Below, piece by piece: positions 63,980 to 64,000 of a DNA stretch of 64,000 bases; the stretch's first letter is position 1, and each line of letters opens with the position of its first letter. A program made the translations under genes and the position numbers. The notes beneath the pieces were generated by a model. It made no database searches. It saw only the letters and a list, made by a program, of their open reading frames with translations, and was not told the origin of the DNA. Source of the DNA: Pseudogymnoascus destructans (taxonomy: Eukaryota > Ascomycota > Leotiomycetes > Thelebolales > Thelebolaceae); the NCBI RefSeq assembly GCF_001641265.1, contig NW_020167527.1, positions 806,001 to 870,000 of the forward strand, read 5' to 3'.

Positions 63980-64000
63980 ATATTGATTACAATATAGCCT

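Noticed and set aside
1..64000. tRNA, rRNA and centromere- or telomere-type repeats
   Set aside because: Scanned for by eye and none found; a tRNA search program would be needed to exclude a degenerate tRNA gene.

Overview
The window looks like a filamentous ascomycete (Pezizomycotina). Introns are short (46-96 bp) with GT..AG ends and CTAAC/CTGAC branch sites. There is a CYS-3/MetR-type bZIP, a Chl4/Mis15 kinetochore protein, a DHA2-type MFS pump, a DUF3723-family protein and Azf1-type C2H2 fingers. Nothing in it looks prokaryotic, and I saw no tRNA, rRNA or CRISPR array.

Layout. 0-36.7 kb is a transposon-dominated block holding broken host genes. Two hAT elements in it (2327-5053 and 6605-9133) have perfect 8-bp target duplications, matching terminal repeats and transposase genes that are open once introns are removed. 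The first splits a C2H2 gene inside a zinc finger. At 21.1-35.8 kb four elements are nested: an old hAT copy, a second hAT with duplication AATATTAG, a Ty3/gypsy element C, and a full-length Ty3/gypsy chromovirus A (27111-34912, 299-bp LTRs, duplication GACCT). 36.7-54.6 kb is a compact host island with nine genes: an acyl-CoA dehydrogenase-like enzyme, a nucleotidylyltransferase, an MFS pump, mis15/chl4, metR/cys-3, TatD nuclease, an ABC1/Mcp2-type mitochondrial kinase-like protein, a small conserved protein and a trypsin-like protease. 54.9-64 kb is again transposon-rich: a decayed chromovirus A with solo LTRs nested in it, half a hAT gene and three pogo/Fot1-type fragments.

Most notable observation. 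Chromovirus A carries, on the strand opposite gag-pol and between pol and the 3' LTR, a spliced passenger gene. It has a Cys-rich putative zinc module, an alanine-rich middle and a charged tail. The same three coding exons are visible in three copies. Two copies remain fully open although the pol genes beside them carry stops or deletions. Element C, a different lineage, carries an antisense ORF in the same position with a related Cys pattern.

Assignments rest on motifs read by eye. Exon boundaries were chosen from splice consensus plus frame continuity. No database search was possible.
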